Shown: piece after piece, positions 1-8,762 of the stretch
How the letters are laid out: each line of letters begins with the position of its first letter
How positions within the stretch are numbered: position 1 is the first letter of the stretch
Source of the DNA: Pseudomonadota bacterium
Lineage (GTDB): Bacteria; Pseudomonadota; Gammaproteobacteria; Xanthomonadales; Xanthomonadaceae
Direction of reading: 5' to 3'
Assembly: GCA_018242365.1 (NCBI GenBank)
Contig: JAFECB010000011.1
Coordinates: 62,001-126,000, forward strand
DNA length: 64,000 nucleotides
Notes under the pieces: model-generated
Database searches by the model: none
What the model saw: the letters and a program-made list of their open reading frames with translations, nothing else
What the model was told of the DNA's origin: nothing
Made by a program: the position numbers and the translations under genes

Positions 1-35
1 CATCCGATCCATTCGCTTATCTGCCGAGGTTTGTC

Positions 36-161
36 ATGAAGGTCCTGTCCTCCCTGAAGTCGGCGAAGACCCGTCACCGCGACTGCAAGGTCGTTCGCCG
101 TCGCGGCAAGGTCTTCGTGATCTGCAAGTCCAATCCCCGTTTCAAGGCGCGCCAGCGCTGA
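36..161 (+). CDS. rpmJ: 50S ribosomal protein L36, zinc-free (C-minus) form
   Basis: A 41-residue, Arg/Lys-rich protein starting [20 protein letters not shown] and ending NPRFKARQR, which is the L36 pattern. Canonical L36 carries a Cys3-His zinc ribbon. Here only two cysteines remain (near residues 17 and 30) and the ribbon histidine is absent, so this is the C-minus type that works without zinc. L36 is a small large-subunit protein that binds 23S rRNA. It stands alone here, followed by a strong terminator, and is not in a ribosomal operon. The ORF is too short for most ORF callers but the match is clear. Confidence 0.93.
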
Positions 162-187
162 GATTCGTGCGCGATTGACGTGCAACG

Positions 188-212
188 AGAGCCGCCGCAG
201 GGCGGCTCTTTT
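188..212 (+). terminator. Rho-independent terminator of rpmJ
   Basis: A GC-rich hairpin (AGAGCCGCC, loop GCAG, GGCGGCTCT) ends in a run of four T and begins 26 nt after the rpmJ stop codon. This is a textbook intrinsic terminator. Confidence 0.85.
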
Positions 213-315
213 CGTTACGGGATGCCGTGCCCGCTGCACGCCGGACCAAACCCGGGTGCAGGCCGCGGCGTTTTCGCCATAGAATCAGCGACCATCACCG
301 CGTTGGAGCACGTCG

Positions 316-642
316 ATGAAGCATCTGCTGTGCAAGACCTCCCTGGCCGTCGCCCTGCTCGGCATGTTCGGCGTCGCCAGCGCCGATACCCTGCTGATCC
401 AGCGCGTGCAGCAGGAAACCGCCAACATGCCCAAGCGCGGCGCGACCGCGGCGCAGGTGCAGGCACGCTTCGGCGCGCCCAGCCAGCAATTGACGCCGCA
501 AGGCGGACAACGCCGCGCCTGGCCGACCATCACCCGCTGGGTTTATCCGGCCTTCACCGTGTATTTCCAGCACGGCCACGTGATCGACGCGGTGGCCAAT
601 CAGGCGACGGCGGACGAAATCGGCCCGAAGCCGGCCAAATAA
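316..642 (+). CDS. Small exported protein of unknown function, possibly BamE/SmpA-like
   Basis: A 108-residue protein with a typical Sec signal peptide: positive start MKHLLCK, then a hydrophobic core to about residue 23 (GVASA, then cleavage). The mature part is about 85 residues and contains 'RGATAAQVQARFGAP', which resembles the short helix-turn of the SmpA/OmlA (BamE) fold, followed by a Trp/Tyr-rich beta-like stretch (PTITRWVYPAFTVYFQHGHV). There is no lipobox cysteine, so it should be periplasmic and soluble. It ends 6 nt before aguA and may be co-transcribed with it. The function is unknown and the BamE resemblance is only by motif. Confidence 0.75.
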   Translation: MKHLLCKTSLAVALLGMFGVASADTLLIQRVQQETANMPKRGATAAQVQARFGAPSQQLTPQGGQRRAWPTITRWVYPAFTVYFQHGHVIDAVANQATADEIGPKPAK

Positions 643-648
643 GCGGCG

Positions 649-1701
649 ATGCCCACCTCTGATGCGCGTTTCCCCGCCGAGTGGGAGCCCCAATCGGCGG
701 TCCTGATCGCGTGGCCGCATGACGGTACCGACTGGGCTGCCCGCCTGGCCGAGGTGGAAACCACCTATGTCGCGCTGGTAGCCGCCATCACGCGTTTCCA
801 GCCTGTCGTCATCGTCGTGGCCGACGCCACACTGCAGGCACATGCAACCGCTCGTCTGGATGACGCTGGCGTGGACGTGGCGCGGGTTCGTTTCGTCATC
901 GCTCCCTACGATGACACCTGGCTACGAGATAGCGGACCGGTGACGCTTGTGTCCACGACCGGGCATCCCGCGTTCACCCTGCTCGATTTCCGCTTCACCG
1001 GCTGGGGTGGGAAGTTCGAAGCTGGCGCTGACGATCGCCTGATCGAACGTCTGAACAACTTGAATCTGTTTCTCACTAGTTCAGTGCAATCGATTGATTT
1101 TGCATTGGAAGGTGGTGCCATCGAGACCGATGGTGACGGCACCCTACTCACCACCTGGCAGTGCCTGCACGAGCGCCACCCGGAAGCCAGCCGTGAGGAA
1201 TTGACCGCCAAGCTGTCCGGCTGGTTGCGGCAGGATCGGGTACTGTGGCTGGACCACGGCGCGCTGGAAGGCGACGATACCGACGCCCATATCGACACCC
1301 TCGCCCGCTTCGCCGCGCCCGACGCCATCGTGTTCCAGGCCTGCGACGACCCGGACGATTCGCACTTTGCCGACCTGCGCGCCATGGCCGCCGAGATCGC
1401 CGCGCTGCGCACCCGCGACGGCCAACCCTATCGCCTGTTTCCGCTGCCGTGGGCACGCCCTGTGCTGGACGAAGGGCGTCGTCTGGCCGCCAGTTACGCT
1501 AATTTCCTGATCGTGAACGGTGCCGTGCTGATGCCAGCCTATGGCGACCCCGCGGACACTGCCGCCGCTGCGGTATTGGCGCAGGCGTTTCCCGACCGCG
1601 AAGTCGTGCAAGTCCCCTGCCGCCCGCTGATCTGGCAGAACGGCAGCCTGCATTGCATCACCATGCAGCTGCCGCAGGGGCTGGTTGAGTCCGATTTTTA
1701 A
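649..1701 (+). CDS. aguA: Agmatine deiminase
   Basis: This 350-residue protein hydrolyses agmatine to N-carbamoylputrescine and ammonia in the cytoplasm, the first step from arginine-derived agmatine to putrescine. It belongs to the peptidyl-arginine-deiminase-like family. The active-site motifs are in the expected order: PYDDTWLRDSGPV near residue 85, EGGAIETDG near 150, the His in DTDAHIDTLARF near 210, and the catalytic Cys in GSLHCITMQLP close to the C-terminus. Length is normal for the family. The partner gene aguB lies downstream but a toxin-antitoxin pair sits between them. Confidence 0.95.
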   Translation: MPTSDARFPAEWEPQSAVLIAWPHDGTDWAARLAEVETTYVALVAAITRFQPVVIVVADATLQAHATARLDDAGVDVARVRFVIAPYDDTWLRDSGPVTLVSTTGHPAFTLLDFRFTGWGGKFEAGADDRLIERLNNLNLFLTSSVQSIDFALEGGAIETDGDGTLLTTWQCLHERHPEASREELTAKLSGWLRQDRVLWLDHGALEGDDTDAHIDTLARFAAPDAIVFQACDDPDDSHFADLRAMAAEIAALRTRDGQPYRLFPLPWARPVLDEGRRLAASYANFLIVNGAVLMPAYGDPADTAAAAVLAQAFPDREVVQVPCRPLIWQNGSLHCITMQLPQGLVESDF

Positions 1702-1723
1702 GGATTGAGCTACAGGCTTGAGC

Positions 1724-1764
1724 TTGCCGTAGCAACGTAAGTGGACTAGACTAAACCAAGTCCA
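1724..1764 (+). promoter_or_regulatory. Candidate promoter and operator of the toxin-antitoxin pair
   Basis: A -35-like TTGCCG (1724-1729) and a -10-like TAGACT (1747-1752) are separated by 17 nt. An inverted repeat TGGACT (1742-1747) and AGTCCA (1759-1764) overlaps the -10 region. TA antitoxins of the Phd/YefM type usually repress their own promoter through such palindromes, so autoregulation is a reasonable inference. No experimental signal is visible in sequence. Confidence 0.45.
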
Positions 1765-1779
1765 AGTGGGGCCTGCACC

Positions 1780-2019
1780 ATGTCCGCCATTCCTGCCATC
1801 AACATCCACGAAGCCAAAACCCACCTGTCACGGCTGGTGGAGCAGGTGGCTGCGGGCCAGGAATTCACCATCGCCAAGGCCGGCAAGCCGATGGCGCGGT
1901 TGGTGCCACTGGAAGCGGCCATTCGGCCAAAGACGCTGGGACTGCTGGCGGGCAAACTGGGCATTGCCGATGATTTCGACGCGCCGCTGCCCGACGCCTT
2001 CTGGCATGGCATGCGCTGA
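1780..2019 (+). CDS. Type II antitoxin, Phd/YefM family
   Basis: A 79-residue protein. The first 50 residues (INIHEAKTHLSRLVEQVAAG, then EFTIAKAGKPMARLVPL) match the Phd/YefM N-terminal DNA-binding domain, in which 'EAKTHLSRL' and the 'GKPMARLVP' strand are diagnostic. The remaining C-terminal residues would wrap the toxin. It lies 2 nt upstream of a PIN-domain toxin, the standard antitoxin-first order, and an AT-richer promoter with a palindrome lies just ahead. The pair interrupts aguA and aguB and so was probably acquired or inserted. Confidence 0.9.
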   Translation: MSAIPAINIHEAKTHLSRLVEQVAAGQEFTIAKAGKPMARLVPLEAAIRPKTLGLLAGKLGIADDFDAPLPDAFWHGMR

Positions 2020-2021
2020 CC

Positions 2022-2399
2022 ATGCGCCTGCTGCTGGATACCCATGTCCTGCTGTGGGCGCTGCACGATCCGGCCCGGCTGGGCCGGAAGACCCGCGCGC
2101 TGATCGAACGCTCGCAGACGTTGGTCAGTGTGGCCTCGCTGTGGGAAATCAGCATCAAGGCCGCGCTCGGCAAACTCAAGGCCAGCCCGCACGAGGTGCT
2201 GGACGCGATCGAACCGTCCGGCTTCGACCTACTCCCCATCCAGCCCGCGCATGCGGTGGAAGTGTTCACCCTGGGCACCCGGCACGGTGACCCCTTTGAT
2301 CGCCTGCTGATCGCGCAGGCCCAAGCCGAACGGCTTAACCTGCTCACCTTCGATACCACACTGCGCAGCTTCGGCCCCTGCGTGCGCTGCGTGGAATGA
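2022..2399 (+). CDS. Type II toxin, VapC family PIN-domain ribonuclease
   Basis: A 125-residue PIN-domain protein. The acidic residues that bind Mg2+ are visible: Asp6 in MRLLLDTHVLLWAL, Glu near residue 43 in ASLWEISIKAALGKL, and Asp near residues 91-94 in HGDPFDRLLIAQA. It is therefore expected to be an active endoribonuclease that inhibits translation when free of antitoxin. It starts 2 nt after the antitoxin stop codon, so the two should be translationally coupled. It ends 28 nt before aguB, so readthrough from the TA promoter could reach aguB. Confidence 0.9.
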   Translation: MRLLLDTHVLLWALHDPARLGRKTRALIERSQTLVSVASLWEISIKAALGKLKASPHEVLDAIEPSGFDLLPIQPAHAVEVFTLGTRHGDPFDRLLIAQAQAERLNLLTFDTTLRSFGPCVRCVE

Positions 2400-2427
2400 T
2401 CGACAAGACTCGCGGATACTTTGCTCG

Positions 2428-3312
2428 ATGAATCCGAAAACTCTCCCCGTTGCACTGGTGCAGGAGCGCAACCACGGTTCGGCCGAGACCAATCTCGCCC
2501 TGATCGAATCACGGGTTGCAGAAGCGGCCAGGGCGGGCGCCAAGCTCGTCCTGCTGCAGGAACTGCACAACGGCGCGTATTTCTGCCAGCACGAATCCGT
2601 TGCCGAGTTCGATCAGGCCGAGAGCATCCCCGGTCCCAGCACGGCGCGGTTGTCCGCGCTGGCGAAGCAACATGGCGTGGTGCTGGTGTCCTCGTTGTTC
2701 GAAAAACGCGCGGCGGGGCTGTATCACAACACCGCTGTGGTGTTCGATGCCGATGGCAGCATCGCCGGCAAGTATCGCAAGATGCACATCCCGGACGATC
2801 CGGGCTTCTACGAGAAGTTTTATTTCACCCCCGGCGATCTGGGCTTTACCCCGATCCAGACCTCGGTGGGCAAGCTCGGCGTGCTGGTGTGCTGGGACCA
2901 GTGGTATCCGGAAGCGGCGCGGTTGATGGCGCTGGCCGGTGCGGAACTGCTGCTCTACCCCACCGCGATTGGCTGGGATCCGGACGATACACAAGCGGAA
3001 AAGACCCGCCAGCGCGATGCCTGGGTGCTGTCCCATCGCGGCCATGCGGTGGCCAATGGCTTGCCGGTACTTTCGTGCAATCGCGTTGGTCATGAGGCTT
3101 CACCGCTGGGGGCTTCCGGCATTGATTTCTGGGGCAACTCCCTTGTCCTTGGCCCGCAGGGCGAAGTGCTGGCCGAGGCTGGCGGCGATGCCACGCTGTT
3201 GCTGGCCGAAGTGGACCTTGCTCGCAGCGAGCAAGTGCGTCGGATCTGGCCGTTCCTGCGCGACCGCCGCATCGATGCCTATGGCGATCTGGTGAAGCGC
3301 TACCGTGATTGA
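2428..3312 (+). CDS. aguB: N-carbamoylputrescine amidase
   Basis: This 294-residue nitrilase-superfamily enzyme converts N-carbamoylputrescine to putrescine, CO2 and ammonia, completing the route opened by aguA. The Glu-Lys-Cys triad is visible: Glu in LVLLQELHNGAYF (about residue 46), Lys in GKYRKMHIPDD (about 118), and Cys in GVLVCWDQWYPEAAR (about 155). Length fits the family. Its end overlaps the next gene by 8 nt. In relatives aguA and aguB are usually adjacent, so the interposed TA pair is unusual. Confidence 0.95.
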   Translation: MNPKTLPVALVQERNHGSAETNLALIESRVAEAARAGAKLVLLQELHNGAYFCQHESVAEFDQAESIPGPSTARLSALAKQHGVVLVSSLFEKRAAGLYHNTAVVFDADGSIAGKYRKMHIPDDPGFYEKFYFTPGDLGFTPIQTSVGKLGVLVCWDQWYPEAARLMALAGAELLLYPTAIGWDPDDTQAEKTRQRDAWVLSHRGHAVANGLPVLSCNRVGHEASPLGASGIDFWGNSLVLGPQGEVLAEAGGDATLLLAEVDLARSEQVRRIWPFLRDRRIDAYGDLVKRYRD

Positions 3313-4540
3313 ATCCACCCACGAAGACGCGGCGGCAGTCGCCGTCACCGATTCGCCCATCGCCGAGCAACCCCTTGTCGAAATCGAACGTGATGGCGTC
3401 CACTACACTCTGCTGGGCACTGCGCACGTGTCCAAGACCAGCGTGGAGGCGGTGCTGACCGCGATCGACAGCGGGCAATTCGACGCCATCGCGGTCGAAC
3501 TGGACCCGCAGCGACTGAAGGCACTGACCCAGCCCGACACCCTGGCCGAGCTCGATCTGGTCAAGGTCATCCGCGAGCGCAAGGTTGCGCCGTTTGCCGC
3601 CAACCTCGCGCTGGCCGCCTACCAGCGCCGGCTGGCCGAACAGATGGGGATCGAGCCGGGCGCGGAACTCAAGGCCGCTGCTGTCGAAGCACAGGCCCGC
3701 GGCCTGCCGTTGCAATTGATCGACCGCGACGTCGGCATCACCTTCCGCCGCATCCTGCAGGGGCTGGGCTGGTGGGATCGGATGAAGCTGGTCAGCGGCG
3801 TCGGTGCCAGCCTGTTCTCCACCGATGAGGTGGCCGAGGAAGACATCGAGCGGCTGAAGGAGGGCGACATGCTCGAATCGAGCTTCGGCGAATTCGCGCA
3901 GCAGACGCCGACCCTGTTCGCCACCCTGATCGACGAGCGCGACCAGTACATGGCGGCGCGCCTGCGCCAGCGCGAGGACGGTGCCAAGCGGGTATTGGCG
4001 GTGGTCGGTGCCGGGCATCTCAAGGGCATGGCGCGTTACGTCGGTGAAAGCCAGGAAGCACCCGAGGCCGTTACCGAGCGTCTGATCGAACTGCGCCAGC
4101 GTCGCAGGATTCCATGGATCACCTTGATCCTGCTGACCCTGATCTTCGGCGGCATCGCCTGGGGCTACCTGCACGGTGGCGTCCAGCTGGGCCGCGACCT
4201 GCTGTTGCAGTGGGTGGCCTGGACCTGCGGGCTGACCGCGCTGGGCGCGCTGCTGGCCGGCGCACGGCCGTTGGCCATTCTCATCGGCACCCTGGTCGCC
4301 CCGTTCAAACCGTTCCGCCCCGGCCTGCCCTCGGGCATGTTCAGCGCCTTGGTGGATTTGCGCGCCCGCAAACCCGCCTATCCCGATTTCCTTGCCCTGC
4401 GTGACGACGCCCAGACCCTGCGCGGCTGGTATCGCAACAGCGTCACCCGAGTACTGCTGGTGTTCCTGCTCACCAACCTCGGCACCGTGGCCGGCGAGTG
4501 GATGGCCGGCGCGGCGATCGTGCGCAAGCTGATGGGCTGA
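3305..4540 (+). CDS. TraB/PrgY-family membrane protein
   Basis: A 411-residue protein read from a GTG start that overlaps aguB by 8 nt. The N-terminal half has the TraB motif LLGTAHVSKTSVEAV near residue 36, together with 'AVELDPQRL' and 'VVGAGHLKGM' near residue 236, the conserved metal-binding-type residues of the TraB/GumN superfamily. The C-terminal 140 residues hold about three to four membrane segments (ITLILLTLIFGGIAWGYL and following). Relatives include enterococcal pheromone-shutdown proteins, but the role in Proteobacteria is unknown. Coupling to aguB is probably only transcriptional. Confidence 0.85.
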   Translation: MIESTHEDAAAVAVTDSPIAEQPLVEIERDGVHYTLLGTAHVSKTSVEAVLTAIDSGQFDAIAVELDPQRLKALTQPDTLAELDLVKVIRERKVAPFAANLALAAYQRRLAEQMGIEPGAELKAAAVEAQARGLPLQLIDRDVGITFRRILQGLGWWDRMKLVSGVGASLFSTDEVAEEDIERLKEGDMLESSFGEFAQQTPTLFATLIDERDQYMAARLRQREDGAKRVLAVVGAGHLKGMARYVGESQEAPEAVTERLIELRQRRRIPWITLILLTLIFGGIAWGYLHGGVQLGRDLLLQWVAWTCGLTALGALLAGARPLAILIGTLVAPFKPFRPGLPSGMFSALVDLRARKPAYPDFLALRDDAQTLRGWYRNSVTRVLLVFLLTNLGTVAGEWMAGAAIVRKLMG

Positions 4541-4559
4541 TTCTGTGGGCTGATTCTGG

Positions 4560-4976
4560 TCAGCCCACGCGTGGCCAACGCCACGCCAGCCATGCGATGG
4601 CCCCGCACAGGGCGATTTCAATGCTGCTGTAGGCCAGATAGAACCACCAGGTGCCTGGCATGGTCAGTGCGACGAAAATGGCATAGAACACGGCCAGCCC
4701 GAGGTTGAGCCAACGGGTCAGGCGCACCGGCAACGCCAGCGTCAACAGCACCATCAGCCCCGGGATGGCCAGCAGCAAGGAGACGAACAACAGCGAGCCT
4801 TGGCTGGCCTGCCCGAGCGGCCCTGCGCCTTCCAGCATGTGCTGGAGCTTGCCGGGCTTGTACAGGCCGAAGTAGTCGCCGTAGAGATAGCAGAAGGTCA
4901 GGCTGGCCCAGAGTGCGGACAGCTTCAGCCGCAACGGCAGCGGCGGATCAACCAGTGTGTTCGATGCGCGGGTCAT
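4560..4976 (-). CDS. Small integral membrane protein, DUF6326-like
   Basis: A 138-residue hydrophobic protein with four predicted membrane segments: around LWASLTFCYLYGDYFGLY, SLLFVSLLLAIPGLMVLL, LGLAVFYAIFVALTM and SSIEIALCGAIAWLAW. The 'KLSALWASLTFCYLYGDYFGLY' start pattern recalls DUF6326. I chose the ATG at 4976 over an adjacent in-frame GTG one codon upstream. It is the last gene of the RND operon, 18 nt after the DUF4386 gene. Its biochemical role is unknown; the position suggests a membrane-associated accessory. Confidence 0.7.
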   Translation of the reverse strand: MTRASNTLVDPPLPLRLKLSALWASLTFCYLYGDYFGLYKPGKLQHMLEGAGPLGQASQGSLLFVSLLLAIPGLMVLLTLALPVRLTRWLNLGLAVFYAIFVALTMPGTWWFYLAYSSIEIALCGAIAWLAWRWPRVG

Positions 4977-4994
4977 CACGTGCCATTCCGACGA

Positions 4995-5678
4995 TCAGGC
5001 ATTGGCGAGTTGCCGCGCATCGATGCGCCCCGTGCCTGCACCAAAGCCCAGCAACCACAGGCAGGTCCCGATCTCGCCCAAGGCCGCAGGCAGACGCACA
5101 TATCGGCTCAACGCGGAGTCCGCGTAGCCCGGCAGCAAGCCGCCGAAGACGTGCACGATGTAGCCCAGACCGCCCAGCAGGAGCAGCACGCCCAACAGCC
5201 GTGGCAAGCGGCGAGAACGCAGCACCAGCCAACCCAATGGCAACAGCCACAGGCCCCAGAACAGGCTGGCGATGCGCAGGCCGAATCCATATCGCGCCAT
5301 GCTCTCTGCGTATGCAGCGGCATTTGCATCAGTGGCCGTTTGCAGCAGCGACAGCGCTTCCATGCGATGTGTCAACGCGCCCAGCCCGATCGGCACGCTG
5401 ACAGCCGCAAACGCCACCATCAGCGCGGCAAGCGGCCTGTCCACATCGCCAAGCACGCGGTACAAGGCCAGGGGCAGCAACAGGAAGGCGACCTGCATGA
5501 GCAGGAACGCCGCGATCCCGGCGCGGAACAGGCCTGCACGCGCGGACGCCTCGGTGAGCGTCGTGCCCACCAGCGCAGGCACGTAGGCCAGACAGAACAT
5601 CCCGCTCAGTACGACCACCAGATACAGAACTCCTGTGATCCGGCCGTTGTGCCGAAGCTGGCGAGTGTCCGGGGTCAT
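4995..5678 (-). CDS. DUF4386 integral membrane protein
   Basis: A 227-residue protein with about six membrane segments, opening HNGRITGVLYLVVVLSGMF, which is characteristic of DUF4386. Its start codon overlaps the stop of the upstream RND permease by 4 nt (ATGA), so translation is almost certainly coupled. DUF4386 proteins have no assigned function and are more often found alone or near regulators than within an efflux operon. It could be a chaperone, a modulator or an unrelated passenger of the transporter. Confidence 0.8.
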   Translation of the reverse strand: MTPDTRQLRHNGRITGVLYLVVVLSGMFCLAYVPALVGTTLTEASARAGLFRAGIAAFLLMQVAFLLLPLALYRVLGDVDRPLAALMVAFAAVSVPIGLGALTHRMEALSLLQTATDANAAAYAESMARYGFGLRIASLFWGLWLLPLGWLVLRSRRLPRLLGVLLLLGGLGYIVHVFGGLLPGYADSALSRYVRLPAALGEIGTCLWLLGFGAGTGRIDARQLANA

Positions 5679-8600
5679 GTCACCGCCAGTGCGCGCCGCT
5701 GCGCCTTGCTCAGCCTTGCCCTGGCGATGATGCGTGCGGTGCCGCTGCGCAGGTCATCGAGCAGTGCGTAGATGGTCGGCAGGAACAGCAGGGTGACGAC
5801 GGTGGAGAACGCCAGCCCACCGGCGATCGCACGCGCCATCGGGTTGTACGGCGGGCCGTCGCCGGCCACCTGGGTATGCGAGATCGCGATCGGGATCATC
5901 GCGAGGATCGCGGTACCCATCGTCATCATGATCGGCCGCAGGCGCTCGCGGCTGCCTTCGACCAGCGCATCGATCCGTGCGAGGCCACGCCGGCGCAGGT
6001 TGTTGATGTGCTCGATCATCACGATGCCGTTGTTCACTACCACGCCCATCAGCACCAGGATGCCGATGAAGGCCATGATGTTGAATTGGGTGCCGGTCAG
6101 CCACAGGCACCAGAACACACCGAGGATCGAGAAGCCGACGCTGCTCATGATCGCCATCGGGAACAGCAGCGACTCGAACACCGAGGCCATCACGATGAAC
6201 ATCAATGCCAGCGCGATGAAGACATTGGTGAACATCTGCTTGTTCATGTCCATGTTCATGCCGAAGCCGCCACCCTCGAAGGTGTAACTGTAGCCGGGCG
6301 GCATCTCGATGCCCTTCAGGGTGTCCTCGATGTCCTTGCGCGCCTGCTCCATGCTGGCGCCCGGCGCGAGGCTGGCCTGTATCTTGAGCATGGTCTGCCG
6401 GTTCATGCGCTGGATGGTGCCGGCCGAGGGCGTCAGGCCGACATCCACCATCGCCAGCAGCGGCACGCTGCGGCCATCCGGCGCGCGCACGGTAAACGAT
6501 TGCAGGTCCTCCGGGCCGTAGTTCTCGGCATTCTTGAAGCGGACGTTGACCGGAATCTCGACCTCGTCGCGCTGGAAATCGCGCAATGACGAGCCGCGCA
6601 GCGCCATGCCGATGAACTGCGCCACCTGCTGCGCGCTGAAGCCATAGGCGGCCGCGCGCTCGCGATTGACGTGCACGGTCATCTCGCTGCCGGAATCGCC
6701 GGTGTCCACGCGCACGTCGCGCAAGCCACGGCTGCGGGACAGGATCGGCATGATGTCGTGGGCCAGGTCGACCAGTACCTTGGTCGAATCGCCGGTCAGG
6801 CTGAACGAAATCTCCTGGTCGGAACCACCGCCCATGCCGCCCTGCCGGCCCATGCCGATGTTGGCGCGCGCGGATTTCGGCAGGTCCTTGCGAATCTGTT
6901 CCTGGATCCTGTCGGCCACTTCGGGATCCTCGGTGGCAAGTTCGACCTGGGTGAAGGCCCAACCCTGCTCCGCGTAGCGCGAGTAGACCTGCTTGACATC
7001 GAAGCGGCGACGGTTGGCATTGACGTAGCGCTCGACCTCGGCGATCACCTGCCCCATCTGCTCCTTGGAATACGAACCGTTCCACTGGTAGAAGATGCGC
7101 ACCTTGGTCGGGTCGTCATCGTTGCCGCTGTCGCCCTTGCCCAGCTTCATCGGGATGATGCTCACCGCGACAATCAAGAGGATGCCGAGCACGCTCAGGC
7201 CACGATGATGCAAGGTCCACCGCAACAGGCTGGCGTAGCGGTCCTGCAGGCGGGTCAGGAACGGGGATTTCAATGCAGGCGGGGTGCGCAACTTCGCCGA
7301 GATCATCGGGATCAGGCTGATCGCAACCAGCCACGACGCCAGCAGCGACACCGAGATGGTCACCGCCATCTGGCCGAGGAAGATGGTCAGCATGTTCTTG
7401 GTGCCGAACATCATCGGCAGGAACACGATGCAATGGCACAAGGTGCCGGCCGAAAGGGCAATCGCGACGTGGCGGGTGCCGATCACCGAGGCCAGGCGCG
7501 GCTGGCCGGGGTATTTCTCGCGTTCCTGGTAGATGCTTTCGACCACCACCACGGCGTTGTCGACCAGCATGCCCACCGCCAGCAACAGGCCCATCATCGA
7601 CAGGATGTTGAGGGTGATCCCGGCGAAGTACATGAAGCCCAGGGTCATGATGAAGCAGATCGGGATCGCCAGGGTCACCATCAGGGTCGATGGCCAGTGG
7701 CGCAGGAAGAAATACAGCACCGCCACCGACAGCAACAGGCCGATCACCCCCGCTTCCGCCAGTGCCGTCAAGGAACTGACCACCTGCTTGCCCTGGTCGT
7801 CGTCGACCTGGATGGTGATCCCGCGCATCGCCGGATCACGGCGCAGCGCGTCGATCTCGGCCTCGACCACGCGCGAGATGTCGACGAGGTTGGCCGAGCG
7901 CTCCTTGTAGATGTCGACGCCGACGCTGGGCCGCCCATCGATCTGGCGGACATAGGTCATCCGCTGCGACTGCATGCCGACGTCGGCGATGTCGCCCAGA
8001 CGCACCCCGCGCGCATTGATCGGCAGGTCGCGCAGTTGCGCCAGATTCACCATCTCGCCCTTGGGCTGGATCCGCAGGCGCCGGCCGTTGTCGGTGATGA
8101 TGCCGCTGGACACCGAGAAGTTGGCGGCCTGCAGGCGGCTGACCAATTCGTTCAGCACGACACCGTTGGCGGTCAGTCGGTCCGGGTCGATGGCGACCAC
8201 GACTTCCTGTTCCGGCACACCTTCCACCTCGATCCGCGCCACGCCGGGCAGGCGTTCGAGTCGTCGCTTGATGGTCTGGTCGATCAACTCCCCGCGCGCA
8301 GTCAGGTCTTCCTGGCTGGTCAGGCGCAGGCTGACCGCCGGATCGTCGCTGGTGCTCCAGCGGCGCACGAAATAGCGACGGAAATCATCCGGCAACTGGT
8401 CGCGGATGGCATCGATGCGCTCGCGTGCTTCCGAGGCGGCCACCGCGACGTTGCGGCTCCAGTCGCTGAACTGCACGAACACCCCGCCGCCATCGGCCGA
8501 CGCATTGGCGTTCATCGACTTGATGCCGGACATCGTCGCCAACGATTCTTCCACTGGCTTGACGAGATTCTGCTCGACTTCCTCCGGGGTCGAGCCCGAA

Positions 8601-8752
8601 TACGGCAACTGCACGAAGAAAAACGGCGGGCTGGCCTCGGGCATCGATTCCAGCGGCAGCCGGAACGCGGCGATCAGGCCGATCACCACCAGCGAGACGA
8701 AGATCATGATCGTCGTCACCGGGCGTTTGATCGAGAATTCGGTGATATTCAT
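5675..8752 (-). CDS. RND efflux permease subunit with altered proton-relay residues
   Basis: A 1025-residue RND (HAE1-type) inner-membrane pump subunit starting MNITEFSIKRPVTTIMIFVS. The ATG at 8752 fits the family start; longer readings add an unlikely N-terminal tail. Twelve membrane helices and two large periplasmic loops are evident. The TM4 relay motif reads GMLVDNAVVVVE, with Asp398 kept but the second Asp replaced by Asn399. In TM10 the usual Lys is Asn907 (GVVVNNGIVMIE). It begins 10 nt after the first permease. The variation is shared by some natural RND clades, so it need not be inactive, but it contrasts with its partner. Confidence 0.93.
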   Translation of the reverse strand: MNITEFSIKRPVTTIMIFVSLVVIGLIAAFRLPLESMPEASPPFFFVQLPYSGSTPEEVEQNLVKPVEESLATMSGIKSMNANASADGGGVFVQFSDWSRNVAVAASEARERIDAIRDQLPDDFRRYFVRRWSTSDDPAVSLRLTSQEDLTARGELIDQTIKRRLERLPGVARIEVEGVPEQEVVVAIDPDRLTANGVVLNELVSRLQAANFSVSSGIITDNGRRLRIQPKGEMVNLAQLRDLPINARGVRLGDIADVGMQSQRMTYVRQIDGRPSVGVDIYKERSANLVDISRVVEAEIDALRRDPAMRGITIQVDDDQGKQVVSSLTALAEAGVIGLLLSVAVLYFFLRHWPSTLMVTLAIPICFIMTLGFMYFAGITLNILSMMGLLLAVGMLVDNAVVVVESIYQEREKYPGQPRLASVIGTRHVAIALSAGTLCHCIVFLPMMFGTKNMLTIFLGQMAVTISVSLLASWLVAISLIPMISAKLRTPPALKSPFLTRLQDRYASLLRWTLHHRGLSVLGILLIVAVSIIPMKLGKGDSGNDDDPTKVRIFYQWNGSYSKEQMGQVIAEVERYVNANRRRFDVKQVYSRYAEQGWAFTQVELATEDPEVADRIQEQIRKDLPKSARANIGMGRQGGMGGGSDQEISFSLTGDSTKVLVDLAHDIMPILSRSRGLRDVRVDTGDSGSEMTVHVNRERAAAYGFSAQQVAQFIGMALRGSSLRDFQRDEVEIPVNVRFKNAENYGPEDLQSFTVRAPDGRSVPLLAMVDVGLTPSAGTIQRMNRQTMLKIQASLAPGASMEQARKDIEDTLKGIEMPPGYSYTFEGGGFGMNMDMNKQMFTNVFIALALMFIVMASVFESLLFPMAIMSSVGFSILGVFWCLWLTGTQFNIMAFIGILVLMGVVVNNGIVMIEHINNLRRRGLARIDALVEGSRERLRPIMMTMGTAILAMIPIAISHTQVAGDGPPYNPMARAIAGGLAFSTVVTLLFLPTIYALLDDLRSGTARIIARARLSKAQRRALAVT

Positions 8753-8762
8753 GCCGGCGCGC

